A stretch of DNA of 64,000 nt from Mangrovimicrobium sp033283265 (GTDB lineage: Bacteria > Pseudomonadota > Gammaproteobacteria > Pseudomonadales > Halieaceae), in the NCBI GenBank assembly GCA_033283265.1, contig JAWMQN010000003.1:1-64000 (forward strand), read 5' to 3'. This document shows positions 8,774 through 17,188 of this stretch, in pieces; within the stretch, counting starts at the first letter, position 1; every line of letters starts with the position of its first letter. The notes below the pieces were generated by a model. That model was not told the origin of the DNA. It saw only the letters and a list, made by a program, of their open reading frames with translations, and searched no databases. The position numbers and the translations under genes are program-made.

Positions 8774-9193
8774 ATGCTGTGGATGAAAGCCCTGCACATC
8801 GTTTTTGTCGTCTGCTGGTTTGCCGGGCTGTTCTACCTGCCGCGGCTGCTGGTGAATTACGCCGGGAGTTCCAGCGCAGACACGCGCGAGTTACTGGCGC
8901 AAATGGCGCGCCGCCTGTACCGCTTTGTCACTCCCTTCATGGTGCTGGTCATCCTGCTCGGGATCGGGATGGTTACGACAAACCCCGGCTACTACCTTCA
9001 GGCGGGCTGGTTCTGGAGCAAGATGGCCGGCATGCTGTTCCTGGTCGGCTACCACTTCCAGTGCGGCCGCTATGTAAAAGCCATCCTCGAGGACCGCGAC
9101 CAGCACAGCCCGCGCTTCTATCGCTTCTTCAACGAGGTGCCGGTGCTGTTCCTCTTCGCTATGGTGATACTGGCGGTGCTCAAGCCTTTCTGA
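8774..9193 (+). CDS. hemJ: protoporphyrinogen IX oxidase HemJ
   Basis: Oxygen-independent penultimate step of heme synthesis, in the inner membrane. The 139-residue product has four predicted membrane segments and the N-terminal signature KALHIVFVVCWFAGLFYLPR, with the conserved histidine at residue 8. Length and sequence fit the HemJ family. It lies 4 bases after the ClC gene and just upstream of hemL and hemB, so three heme genes are clustered. Confidence 0.95.
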   Translation: MLWMKALHIVFVVCWFAGLFYLPRLLVNYAGSSSADTRELLAQMARRLYRFVTPFMVLVILLGIGMVTTNPGYYLQAGWFWSKMAGMLFLVGYHFQCGRYVKAILEDRDQHSPRFYRFFNEVPVLFLFAMVILAVLKPF

Positions 9194-9258
9194 AACTGGA
9201 TATTCGCTGCCCCAGCCCGGATAATTCGCTCTCACGAAAATGCCCCAGCGGAGACCCC

Positions 9259-10539
9259 ATGACTACCTCAGCCCAGCTATTTGACCAGGCGCGCCAGCAC
9301 ATCCCCGGCGGAGTGAACTCCCCGGTGCGCGCATTCAAGGCAGTGGGTGGCACCCCGGTCTTCATCGAGCGCAGCGAGGGCCCCTTCGTCTTCGACAGCG
9401 AGGGCAAGCGCTATATCGACTACGTGCTGTCCTGGGGTCCCATGCTGATGGGCCACAACCACCCCGCGGTGCGCGAGGCGGTTGTCCGCCAGTGTGCAAA
9501 CGGCCTCAGCTTCGGCGCGCCGACAGAACTGGAAATCCGCATGGCCGACCGGCTCTGCGAGATCATGCCGAACATGGACCTGGTGCGCATGGTCAACTCC
9601 GGCACCGAGGCCACAATGAGCGCCATCCGCCTGGCCCGGGGTTTCACCGGCCGCGACACCATCGTCAAGTTCGAGGGCTGTTACCACGGTCACTCCGACT
9701 CCCTGCTGGTCAAGGCCGGCTCCGGCGCTCTCACCCTCGGCGTGCCGAGTTCCCCGGGAGTGCCCGCAGCGCTGGCCGACCACACCCTGACCCTGACCTA
9801 CAACGACCCCGACGGTGTTCGCGAGGCCTTCGCCCGCTACGGCGAGCAGATCGCCTGCGTCATCGTCGAGCCGGTGGCGGGCAACATGAACTGCATCCCG
9901 CCCCAGCCGGGCTTTCTCGAGACCCTGCGCGAGGTCTGCGACGCCAGCGGCGCGGTGCTGATTCTCGACGAGGTGATGACCGGCTTCCGCTTCGGCCTGC
10001 AGGGCGCCCAGGGCTACTACGGCATCGAGGCGGACCTCACCACCCTCGGCAAGGTGATCGGCGGCGGCATGCCGGTCGGCGCCTTCGGCGGCAAACGGGC
10101 AATCATGGAGCACATCGCCCCGCTGGGGCCGGTGTACCAGGCCGGTACGCTGTCCGGCAACCCGATCGCCATGGCCGCCGGGCTGGCGACCCTGGAGGTG
10201 ATCTCCGCGGAGGGTTTCTACGCACCGATCTTCGCGCGCACCGCAGCGCTTTGCGAGGGGCTGGAAAGCGCCGCCCGCGAGGCCGGCGTGCCCTTCACCA
10301 CCAACCACGCCGGCAGCATGTTCGGCGGCTTCTTTACCGACGAGGCGAGCATTCACAACTACGCCCAGGTCATGGCCTGCGACACCGAACGCTTCAATCG
10401 TTTCTTCCACCTGATGCTTGCGGCGGGGATCTACCTTGCCCCGGCCTCCTACGAGGCGGGCTTCCTCTCCAGCGCCCACGGCGATGCCGAGATTGGCGCC
10501 ACCGTGGACGCCGCCCGCCAGGCCTTTGCCCAACTCTAA
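9259..10539 (+). CDS. hemL: glutamate-1-semialdehyde 2,1-aminomutase
   Basis: PLP enzyme that converts glutamate-1-semialdehyde to 5-aminolevulinate (C5 heme pathway). The 426 residues match the family. The PLP-binding lysine is K265 in TLGKVIGGGMPVGAF. The ATG at 9259 (MTTSAQLFDQARQHIPGG) is the right start. The reading frame stays open 160 codons further upstream through hemJ in another frame, but that extension has no homology-like features. hemB follows by 12 bases. Confidence 0.98.
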   Translation: MTTSAQLFDQARQHIPGGVNSPVRAFKAVGGTPVFIERSEGPFVFDSEGKRYIDYVLSWGPMLMGHNHPAVREAVVRQCANGLSFGAPTELEIRMADRLCEIMPNMDLVRMVNSGTEATMSAIRLARGFTGRDTIVKFEGCYHGHSDSLLVKAGSGALTLGVPSSPGVPAALADHTLTLTYNDPDGVREAFARYGEQIACVIVEPVAGNMNCIPPQPGFLETLREVCDASGAVLILDEVMTGFRFGLQGAQGYYGIEADLTTLGKVIGGGMPVGAFGGKRAIMEHIAPLGPVYQAGTLSGNPIAMAAGLATLEVISAEGFYAPIFARTAALCEGLESAAREAGVPFTTNHAGSMFGGFFTDEASIHNYAQVMACDTERFNRFFHLMLAAGIYLAPASYEAGFLSSAHGDAEIGATVDAARQAFAQL

Positions 10540-10551
10540 GCGAGAGCGACT

Positions 10552-11559
10552 ATGAGCTTCGACAGCCAGCGCGGCCCCTTCCCCCACACCCGCATGCGCC
10601 GCCTGCGGGCCCGGGAGTTTTCCCGCCGACTGGTGCGCGAGAGCCAGCTCAGCCCGGCGGATTTCATCTTCCCGGTGTTCGTCCTCGAGGGCAGCAAACA
10701 ACGTGAGGCGATCCCCTCCATGCCGGGCATCGAGCGCCTGAGCATCGACCTGCTGGTAGAACAGGCCCGGGAGTTGTGGTCCCTCGGTGTCCCCGCCATC
10801 GCCCTGTTCCCGGTGGTGGGCGCGGAGAAGAAATCCCTGCAGGCGGAGGAGGCCTGGAATCCGGACGGCCTGGCCCAGCGGGCGGTAGAAGCGCTCAAGG
10901 ACGCCCTGCCAGAACTCGGGGTGATGACCGACGTCGCCCTCGATCCCTTCACCACCCACGGCCAGGACGGCATCATCGACGCCGAGGGTTACGTGCTCAA
11001 CGACATCACCACAGCCGCACTGGTGGAACAGGCCCTGTCCCACGCGGCCGCGGGCGCGGACATCGTCGCCCCCTCGGACATGATGGACGGGCGCATCGGT
11101 GCGATCCGCAAGGTACTGGAGGCGCAGGGCCATCCCAACACCCTGATCATGGCCTACGCCGCCAAGTACGCTTCCAGCTACTACGGCCCCTTCCGCGACG
11201 CGGTGGGCAGCGCCGGCAACCTCAAGGGCGGCGACAAGTTCAGCTACCAGATGGACCCGGGCAACAGCGACGAGGCCCTGCACGAGTGCGCGCTGGACCT
11301 GGCCGAGGGCGCCGACATGATCATGGTCAAGCCGGGCATGCCCTACCTCGACGTGGTGCGCCGGGTGAAGGACGAACTCAGGGCCCCGACCTTCGCCTAC
11401 CAGGTGAGCGGCGAGTACGCCATGCACATGGCCGCCTTCGAGCGCGGCTGGCTGAGCCGCGAGGCGGTGATGCTGGAGTCGCTGATGGCCTTCAAGCGCG
11501 CCGGCTGCGACGGCATCCTCACCTACTTTGCCCTCGAGGCGGCAAAAGCCCTGCAGTAG
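10552..11559 (+). CDS. hemB: delta-aminolevulinic acid dehydratase (porphobilinogen synthase)
   Basis: Condenses two 5-aminolevulinate molecules into porphobilinogen. The 335-residue product has both active-site lysine regions (AAKYASSYYGPF and IMVKPGMPYLD). The metal-site region reads DVALDPFTTHGQDG without the cysteine cluster of zinc enzymes, which indicates the Mg2+-dependent subclass common in proteobacteria (inference from the family). Probably cotranscribed with hemL and with the downstream small exported protein, 5 bases away. Confidence 0.98.
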   Translation: MSFDSQRGPFPHTRMRRLRAREFSRRLVRESQLSPADFIFPVFVLEGSKQREAIPSMPGIERLSIDLLVEQARELWSLGVPAIALFPVVGAEKKSLQAEEAWNPDGLAQRAVEALKDALPELGVMTDVALDPFTTHGQDGIIDAEGYVLNDITTAALVEQALSHAAAGADIVAPSDMMDGRIGAIRKVLEAQGHPNTLIMAYAAKYASSYYGPFRDAVGSAGNLKGGDKFSYQMDPGNSDEALHECALDLAEGADMIMVKPGMPYLDVVRRVKDELRAPTFAYQVSGEYAMHMAAFERGWLSREAVMLESLMAFKRAGCDGILTYFALEAAKALQ

Positions 11560-11564
11560 GCCCC

Positions 11565-12185
11565 ATGCGCTGCGCCCTGCTCCTGCTCCTCCTCAGCACG
11601 GCCTCCGGCGCCGCCGCGCAGGAGGAGTGCAGCTGTCTGTGGCAGGGCAGCTTCGCCGAGGTACAGGCCGGGGCCGATCTCGTGGTGGCCGTGCAATCGC
11701 TGGCCAGCAAGGGCAATTCGGTGGATTTCAGCGTGGAGAAAACCCTGCGCGGCCGCACGGCAATGGACGAAATCCGGGTCTGGATGCAGGCCCGCGACTA
11801 CTGCCGCCCCCCCGCCGCAGACTTCCCCGCGGGATCGCGCTGGGTGCTGGCCCTCGACAGGATCGAGCAGAGCGTGCCGGGAGGCTTCGATCCCCTCACC
11901 CCCAATATCAGCTATGGCCGTATCGGCGACTACCAGCTGTCGAGCTGCGGCGGTTACTGGCTGAAACTGGAGCAGGAGCACGTCACCGGCCCGCTGGTGG
12001 ACTCGCCGCGCTGGGTACGCGAACCACAGATGACCCCCGTGCTGCTGGAACTGGTAGACGGCTACGTGAACGGCAGAATCGACCAGCAGACACTGCTGGA
12101 GGCGAGCCGTGAAGACCCCGCGCTGCGGGAATTGCGGCTGAATACCCGGGCGTTTTTACGCCAGGGCGGCGAGACCAGCGACTGA
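11565..12185 (+). CDS. small exported protein with N-terminal Cys-x-Cys
   Basis: Unrecognised protein of 206 residues that begins 5 bases after hemB. It has a clear Sec signal peptide (MRCALLLLLLSTASGAAAQ). The mature part starts EECSCLWQGSF, with a Cys-x-Cys at the very N-terminus, followed by a beta-rich pattern (VVAVQSL, VDFSVEKTLRG, DEIRVWMQ) and further cysteines (DYCRPP, LSSCGGYW). This resembles the N-terminal layout of netrin/TIMP-type OB-fold domains, but only in outline. Position suggests coexpression with hemL-hemB, yet nothing ties it to heme. The stop is 21 bases from the convergent NUDIX gene. Confidence 0.8.
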   Translation: MRCALLLLLLSTASGAAAQEECSCLWQGSFAEVQAGADLVVAVQSLASKGNSVDFSVEKTLRGRTAMDEIRVWMQARDYCRPPAADFPAGSRWVLALDRIEQSVPGGFDPLTPNISYGRIGDYQLSSCGGYWLKLEQEHVTGPLVDSPRWVREPQMTPVLLELVDGYVNGRIDQQTLLEASREDPALRELRLNTRAFLRQGGETSD

Positions 12186-12206
12186 GCGCAGGTGCCGGGG
12201 AGGCAA

Positions 12207-12803
12207 CTAGGCCTGCAGCAGCCCCATCATCTCATCCAGCATGCGCAGCGAGAGGCCCCAGATGCAGCGCTCTTCGAAGTAATAACAGGGCGTGCGTATG
12301 CCGCTGAACCGGCCCATCCACACCAGTTCCTCCCGGTTGCCCACATCCAGCAGGAAGGACAGCGGCACCCAGACCACCTCGGCGACCTCGTAGTTGGGCG
12401 TGAATTCCACCTCGCGTTCGAGGAGGAAAACATAGGCACTGACCGCCATCCCCAGGTTGCGGCGCGGTCGCGCCCTGAGATCGGACAGCCGGCCGAGACA
12501 GCGGTCCTGCGGCCCCAGCGCCAGGCCAATTTCCTCCTCGGTCTCGCGCACCGCGGTGGCGAGGCCGTGGTCGTCCTGCGCTTCCATGCGGCCGCCGGGA
12601 AAGGCCATGTGGCCGGACCACTGATCGCCCTCCCGCTCGGCGCGCTTAATCATTAGAATGTGCAGCTCACCCTCGCGCAGCTGCAGAATCATCGCCACCG
12701 ACGAGCGCTGCATCCAGCGCCGCAGCCAGGGCTTGCGTGGCCTGGAACGCGGTAATTCGTTCTCAATCTGGTTTAACAGCAGCGCGGACAAAACGTAATT
12801 CAA
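12207..12803 (-). CDS. NUDIX hydrolase, NudL/CoA pyrophosphatase type
   Basis: The 198-residue product contains FPGGRMEAQD followed by AVRETEEEIGL, the Nudix box in the form used by the NudL (UPF0035) family, including the preceding WSGHMAFPGG segment. Members split CoA or other nucleoside diphosphate derivatives, so the exact substrate is a family-level guess. The N-terminal 35 or so residues are basic and precede the Nudix fold. It is divergent from the ModF-like gene, which begins 66 bases from it. Confidence 0.88.
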   Translation of the reverse strand: MNYVLSALLLNQIENELPRSRPRKPWLRRWMQRSSVAMILQLREGELHILMIKRAEREGDQWSGHMAFPGGRMEAQDDHGLATAVRETEEEIGLALGPQDRCLGRLSDLRARPRRNLGMAVSAYVFLLEREVEFTPNYEVAEVVWVPLSFLLDVGNREELVWMGRFSGIRTPCYYFEERCIWGLSLRMLDEMMGLLQA

Positions 12804-12868
12804 CCTCGGGGTTCCGGCTTATTAAGCCAGCCCGGACCGGGGTACTCAAGCCGGGAGTTAATTTGCCA

Positions 12869-14350
12869 ATGCCGCAACAGGCCCTGATCACCCTGCAGGA
12901 CGTCCAGCTCGCCTACCGGGCGCTGCCGGTCCTGCGCATTGCCCACTGGGTCCTGCAGCGCGGCCAGCAGTGGGCCTGCATCGGCCCGAACGGCAGCGGC
13001 AAGACCAGCCTGGCGCGGGTGCTCAGCGGCGAGGCCAGCCATTTCTCCGGCAGCTACACCCGCTCGGAAGATCTGCTGAACGCCGGCGGTGTCGCCTATG
13101 TCTGCTTCGAGCAGGCCAAGGCCCTGTGCGACCGCGACCGCAAACTGGACGACTCCGAGACCCGCGCCGACGCCAGCGATCCCGGCACCCTGGTACGCGA
13201 CGCCATCCTCCGCGGGCGCGCGCCCGACGCGCTGTTCGCGGAGTGGGTGGCGCGCCTCAACATCGGCCATATTCTCGAGCGCGGCCTGCGCTACATCTCC
13301 ACCGGGGAAATGCGCAAGACGCTGTTACTGCGGGCCCTGCTCAGCCGTCCGGCCCTGCTGATCCTCGACAGTCCGCTGGACGGCCTGGACCACGCCACCC
13401 AGGCGGAACTCGGCCGGGCCATCGGCGAGCTGCTCGGCAGCGAGTTACAGCTCCTGCTGCTGTGCCGGCAGCTGGAGGATATCCCGCCGGGAGTTTCGCA
13501 CCTGCTGGTGCTCGATGACGGCGAGGTTCTCCTGCAGGGCGAGTGCGCCGACGTGCTGGCCGACCCGCGGGTCGGCACGCTGATGCAGCCCCCGCTGCCC
13601 GCCCTCGCCGACCTGCCCGCGTCACTGCCGCGCAGCTACACCCTGCCCGCCGAGGGGCCGATGCTGGCGCTGCGCAAGGTCAACGTCCAGTACGGCGAAC
13701 AGCGGATTCTGCAGGATGTGGAGTGGACCTTCGAGCGCGGCCAGCACTGCGCGGTCGCAGGGCCCAACGGCTGCGGCAAGAGCACCCTGCTCTCCCTCAT
13801 CACCGGCGACAACCACAAGGCCTATGGCCAGGACATCACCCTGTTCGGCCTGCGCCGTGGCTCCGGTGAGAGTATCTGGGATATCAAGCAGAAGTACGGC
13901 CAGGTGGACACCCAACTCCACCTCAACTTCGCCCGCGGCATGAAAGTGCTGGAGGTGGTTATCTCCGGTTTCTTCGATTCGGTGGGGCTCTACGACGACT
14001 GGGGCGACCAGCAGCGCCAGCGCGCCGTCGAGTGGCTGCAGGCGCTGGGCATCGCCGACATCCAGCGCGAGAGTTTCGACGCGCTCTCCTTCGGCCTGCA
14101 GCGCATGGCGCTGCTGGCCCGGGCCATGGTGAAGTCGCCGGCCATCCTGCTGCTCGACGAACCCACCCTGGGTCTCGACGGCTTCCACCGCCGGTTGATC
14201 CTGCGCGCGGTGGACCACATTGCGGCGAACAGTGACACCCAGGTGATTTTCGTCAGTCACGCTGCGGGAGACAGCCCCGCCTGCATCAACCAGCGCCTGC
14301 TCTTCGAGCCCGGGGCCGACGGCTTCCGGGTGGCCTGTTACAACGACTGA
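12869..14350 (+). CDS. modF: ModF/PhrA-like protein with two ABC ATPase domains
   Basis: A 493-residue cytoplasmic protein made of two fused ABC ATPase domains with no membrane part, like E. coli ModF (490 aa), whose role is uncertain. Domain 1 has Walker A GPNGSGKTS and a signature-like STGEMRK. Domain 2 has Walker A GPNGCGKST, signature LSFGLQRM and Walker B LLLDEP. In domain 1 the Walker B reads LLILDSPLDGLD, so the catalytic glutamate is replaced by serine and that site may bind but not hydrolyse ATP. The ATG at 12869 is chosen because the domain starts there. An upstream open stretch overlaps the divergent NUDIX gene. Confidence 0.85.
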   Translation: MPQQALITLQDVQLAYRALPVLRIAHWVLQRGQQWACIGPNGSGKTSLARVLSGEASHFSGSYTRSEDLLNAGGVAYVCFEQAKALCDRDRKLDDSETRADASDPGTLVRDAILRGRAPDALFAEWVARLNIGHILERGLRYISTGEMRKTLLLRALLSRPALLILDSPLDGLDHATQAELGRAIGELLGSELQLLLLCRQLEDIPPGVSHLLVLDDGEVLLQGECADVLADPRVGTLMQPPLPALADLPASLPRSYTLPAEGPMLALRKVNVQYGEQRILQDVEWTFERGQHCAVAGPNGCGKSTLLSLITGDNHKAYGQDITLFGLRRGSGESIWDIKQKYGQVDTQLHLNFARGMKVLEVVISGFFDSVGLYDDWGDQQRQRAVEWLQALGIADIQRESFDALSFGLQRMALLARAMVKSPAILLLDEPTLGLDGFHRRLILRAVDHIAANSDTQVIFVSHAAGDSPACINQRLLFEPGADGFRVACYND

Positions 14351-14353
14351 GTG

Positions 14354-14800
14354 TCAGTCGATGTAGGAGCGCAGGGCGTCGCACTGGCGCCTGCTGGTGC
14401 AGTAGAGGAGGCCGCGCTCGGCCACGGTGCGGGCCTGGGCCGGGCGCCCGGCGGCGGCGTGGGTGGCCGCCATATCGAGGTAGATTTTCGCGTTGTCGGG
14501 ATCGATGCGCTGGGCCCGCTCGAGGTAGGCCAGGGCCTGGTCATACTGGCCCCGGTCGCGGGCGCCCTCCGCCTGGGCCAGCAGGCGGTCGTGGGCGCTG
14601 GTGGTGTTATCGGGCAACTCCGGCTCCGGCGCCGGGCCCGGGGTGGGCAGCGGCTGCGGTGAGGGCTGCGGTTGTGCGACCTCGGGCTGCTGCGGCTCCG
14701 GTGTGCCGGTTTCTATCTTCGGCAGGGAGTAGGGTGTGCTGGTGCAGGCGCCCAGTAGCAGCAACAGTCCCAGCAGTGGCAGATATCGGCTAAATCTCAC
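14354..14800 (-). CDS. TPR-containing lipoprotein
   Basis: Predicted lipoprotein of 148 residues. The lipobox LLLGAC follows a short signal, then comes a Pro/Gln/Glu-rich linker (about 25-65) and two or so tetratricopeptide-type helices (about 70-140, containing YDQALAYLERAQRIDPDNA). The GTG at 14800 is preferred because GGGGAG lies 5 bases upstream of it; an in-frame TTG 21 bases further up has no such site. It lies downstream of mrcB on the same strand, as a TPR protein does beside the PBP1b gene in Pseudomonas, so a cell-wall role is plausible but not shown. Confidence 0.8.
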   Translation of the reverse strand: MRFSRYLPLLGLLLLLGACTSTPYSLPKIETGTPEPQQPEVAQPQPSPQPLPTPGPAPEPELPDNTTSAHDRLLAQAEGARDRGQYDQALAYLERAQRIDPDNAKIYLDMAATHAAAGRPAQARTVAERGLLYCTSRRQCDALRSYID

Positions 14801-14855
14801 GGGCGCTCCCCAGGGTGACAATGAGCAGCGCAGTGTACCTCAAGCGGCGGCTGGC

Positions 14856-17105
14856 TCAATCCCGGAACAGCGACTGGAACCAGTCGGACAGGCCGTTGCG
14901 GCGGGGCGAGCAGTTGGTCCGCTGGCGCGGTTCCGAGCCACTGATGAAGGGCATCAGGCGCGCATTGGGGCAGCCCTCCCCGGTCACGTAGCCGTTCTCG
15001 CTGTCGATCCATTCGGTCACCATGCCATCCGGCATGCGGTAGGCCAGTGGCCGCCGGCTGGCCTGGGCCATGAAGTGGCCCCATACCTTGAGCGCGCCGG
15101 TGCTCCCGGTCAGGCCGGTGCCGCCGTTATCGTCGCGGCCCACCCAGCTGACTGTCAGCAGGTCGCCGGAGAAGCCGGCAAACCAGGAGTCCCGCCCGTC
15201 GTTGGTGGTGCCGGTTTTCCCCGCCACGACAAAGCCCGCGGGCAGGTAGTTGTAGACCCCGCGGCCGGTGCCGTCGCGCACCACGGACTGCAGGGCATAT
15301 TGCAGGAGATTGACCGCCTGCAGGCTCACCGTGCGGTCGTACTCCAGCGGATAGCGGCGCAGCGGCTCGCCCTGGGCGTCGACGATATCGCGGATGGTGC
15401 GCAGGGGCGTGCGGAAGCCGCCGGCGGCAATGGTCTGGTACATCGCCGCGATATCCAGCGGCGCGTACTCGCCGGCCCCCAGGGTCACCGCGGGCACCTC
15501 GGGGATGTAGCCGCTGATGCCGAGGCGCCGGAGCATATCCACCACCGCATCGATGCCGACCTCCATGCCGAGTTTCGCCGTGGCGAGGTTGTAGGAGTTG
15601 GTCAATCCCTGGAAAAGCAGGATGCTGCCATGGGGGCGGCGGTCGAAGTTCTGCGGCTCCCAGACATCGCCGTTGGGCTGGCGGATCTTGAATTCCTCGT
15701 CGCTGATGATCGAGGCCAGGGAGTAGTGGGTGGGGCGCTCCAGGGCGGTCAGGTAGACCGCCGGCTTGAGCAGCGAACCGGCCGGGCGATTGGCATCCAG
15801 CGCGCGGTTGAAACCGGCATAGCTCACCTTGCGCCCGCCGACCAGTGCCGCGACCTCGCCGCTGTCCACCCTGGTCACCACCGAGGCGCCCTGCAGTTCA
15901 CCGCTCTTGTCGAGCTGGGCGAGCACGCTGGTGGTGCTGTTTTCCAGCTGCCGCTGCAGTACCGGGTCGAAGGCGGTGAAGATACTCAGGCCGAGGGAGG
16001 AGAGGTCCTCCTCGCGGTACTCGAGGCGCAACTGCCGGCGCACCAGGTCGAGGTAGGCGGGGAAGGTGTCGCGGATGCGCGGCGCGCTGTTCAGGCCCAG
16101 CGGCATGGCCTTGGCCACCGCCGCCTGCTCGGCGGAAATCGCACCCTGTGCCGCCATGGCCTCCAGCACCACGTTGCGCCGCTCTCTCGCCCGCTCCGGG
16201 TGGCGCTGCGGGTTGTACAGGGACGGACCCTTGATCATGCCCACCAGCAGGGCCTGCTGGTGCAGCCCCAATTGCTGCAGGGGCGTGTCGAAATAGTGCC
16301 GCGCGGCGAGGGCGAAGCCGTGGATGGCGCGGGGGCCGGACTGCCCCAGGTAGACTTCGTTGATGTAGCTTTCGAGGATCTCGTCCTTGTCGTAGTGCAG
16401 CTCGAGCAACACTGCCATCAGGATCTCGTTCAGCTTGCGGACCAGTGTACGCTCCGGGCTGAGGTAGTAGTTTTTCACCAGCTGCTGGGTGATCGTGCTG
16501 CCCCCGGCCACCACCCGGCCGGACATCGCGTTGCTCAGCGCCGCGCGGCCGATACCGGTGATCGAGAAACCCCAGTGATCGTAGAAACGCTGGTCCTCCA
16601 CCGCGAACAGCGCCTGCTTGAGCGACTCGGGAACATCCTCCAGTTGCACCAGCACCCGGTCCTCGCCGTGGGTCGGGTAGATTCCGCCGATCTGTGCCGG
16701 GTCCAGCCGCATCAGGTCAATCGACCGGCCGCCCTCGGAGATCGCCTGCACGCGGCCACCGACGATGTTCAGGCTGACCTTGCGCACCGGCTCGCGCTCA
16801 CCGGGAAATTCGAAGCCGCGGGTGTGGATCTCGAAGCGACCGTGGTTGCGCGCCACCTGGCCGGGGCCGCGGGTGTGGCCGACCTTCCGGTAGCCGAGAA
16901 TCTCCAGCTCGTAGGCGAGGTCCTCCGGGCGCAGCTCGGCGCCGGCGAACAGCTCCAGGGGCCGGGCGTATACCTTGGCCGGCAGCTCCCACATCTTGTC
17001 GGTAAAGGTCGTGGTGATGCGGGCGTCGAGGTAGACCAGGTAAGCGGCGCCGATCACCAGGGCGACCAGGAGCAGTTTCAGCAGCAGATTGCGGGTTTTC
17101 TTCAT
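14856..17105 (-). CDS. mrcB: penicillin-binding protein 1B
   Basis: Bifunctional peptidoglycan glycosyltransferase/transpeptidase of 749 residues, anchored by one N-terminal membrane segment (about 8-28). A UB2H-like region follows, then the GT51 domain with the catalytic glutamate in VEDQRFYDHWG (about 168) and the transpeptidase domain with SxxK in GSLLKPAV (Ser about 444), SYN in NSYNLATAKLG and KTGTT (about 629). All key motifs are intact. It is divergent from the adenosine kinase-like gene. Confidence 0.96.
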   Translation of the reverse strand: MKKTRNLLLKLLLVALVIGAAYLVYLDARITTTFTDKMWELPAKVYARPLELFAGAELRPEDLAYELEILGYRKVGHTRGPGQVARNHGRFEIHTRGFEFPGEREPVRKVSLNIVGGRVQAISEGGRSIDLMRLDPAQIGGIYPTHGEDRVLVQLEDVPESLKQALFAVEDQRFYDHWGFSITGIGRAALSNAMSGRVVAGGSTITQQLVKNYYLSPERTLVRKLNEILMAVLLELHYDKDEILESYINEVYLGQSGPRAIHGFALAARHYFDTPLQQLGLHQQALLVGMIKGPSLYNPQRHPERARERRNVVLEAMAAQGAISAEQAAVAKAMPLGLNSAPRIRDTFPAYLDLVRRQLRLEYREEDLSSLGLSIFTAFDPVLQRQLENSTTSVLAQLDKSGELQGASVVTRVDSGEVAALVGGRKVSYAGFNRALDANRPAGSLLKPAVYLTALERPTHYSLASIISDEEFKIRQPNGDVWEPQNFDRRPHGSILLFQGLTNSYNLATAKLGMEVGIDAVVDMLRRLGISGYIPEVPAVTLGAGEYAPLDIAAMYQTIAAGGFRTPLRTIRDIVDAQGEPLRRYPLEYDRTVSLQAVNLLQYALQSVVRDGTGRGVYNYLPAGFVVAGKTGTTNDGRDSWFAGFSGDLLTVSWVGRDDNGGTGLTGSTGALKVWGHFMAQASRRPLAYRMPDGMVTEWIDSENGYVTGEGCPNARLMPFISGSEPRQRTNCSPRRNGLSDWFQSLFRD

Positions 17106-17131
17106 GGTGAGCGAGTTTACACCAGCGCCGC

Positions 17132-17159
17132 TTCAATTCGCGCGACGAATCCGGATAAT
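17132..17159 (+). promoter_or_regulatory. candidate promoter of the adenosine kinase-like gene
   Basis: TTCAAT (17132-17137) and GATAAT (17154-17159) are 16 bases apart, about 30 bases upstream of the start codon. The region is shared with the divergent mrcB gene, for which no equally clear promoter was found. Confidence 0.45.
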
Positions 17160-17188
17160 ACCGGGCTCGACTTCAGGAACCTTCAAAA

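Noticed and set aside
8779..9258. A 160-codon N-terminal extension of hemL running through hemJ
   Set aside because: HemL families begin at the ATG at 9259. The extension overlaps hemJ in another frame and shows no conserved pattern.
9277..11427. A 716-codon open frame antisense to hemL and hemB
   Set aside because: It lies entirely opposite two strongly conserved genes. Its low-complexity, Gly/Ala/His-rich translation is typical of antisense frames in GC-rich DNA.
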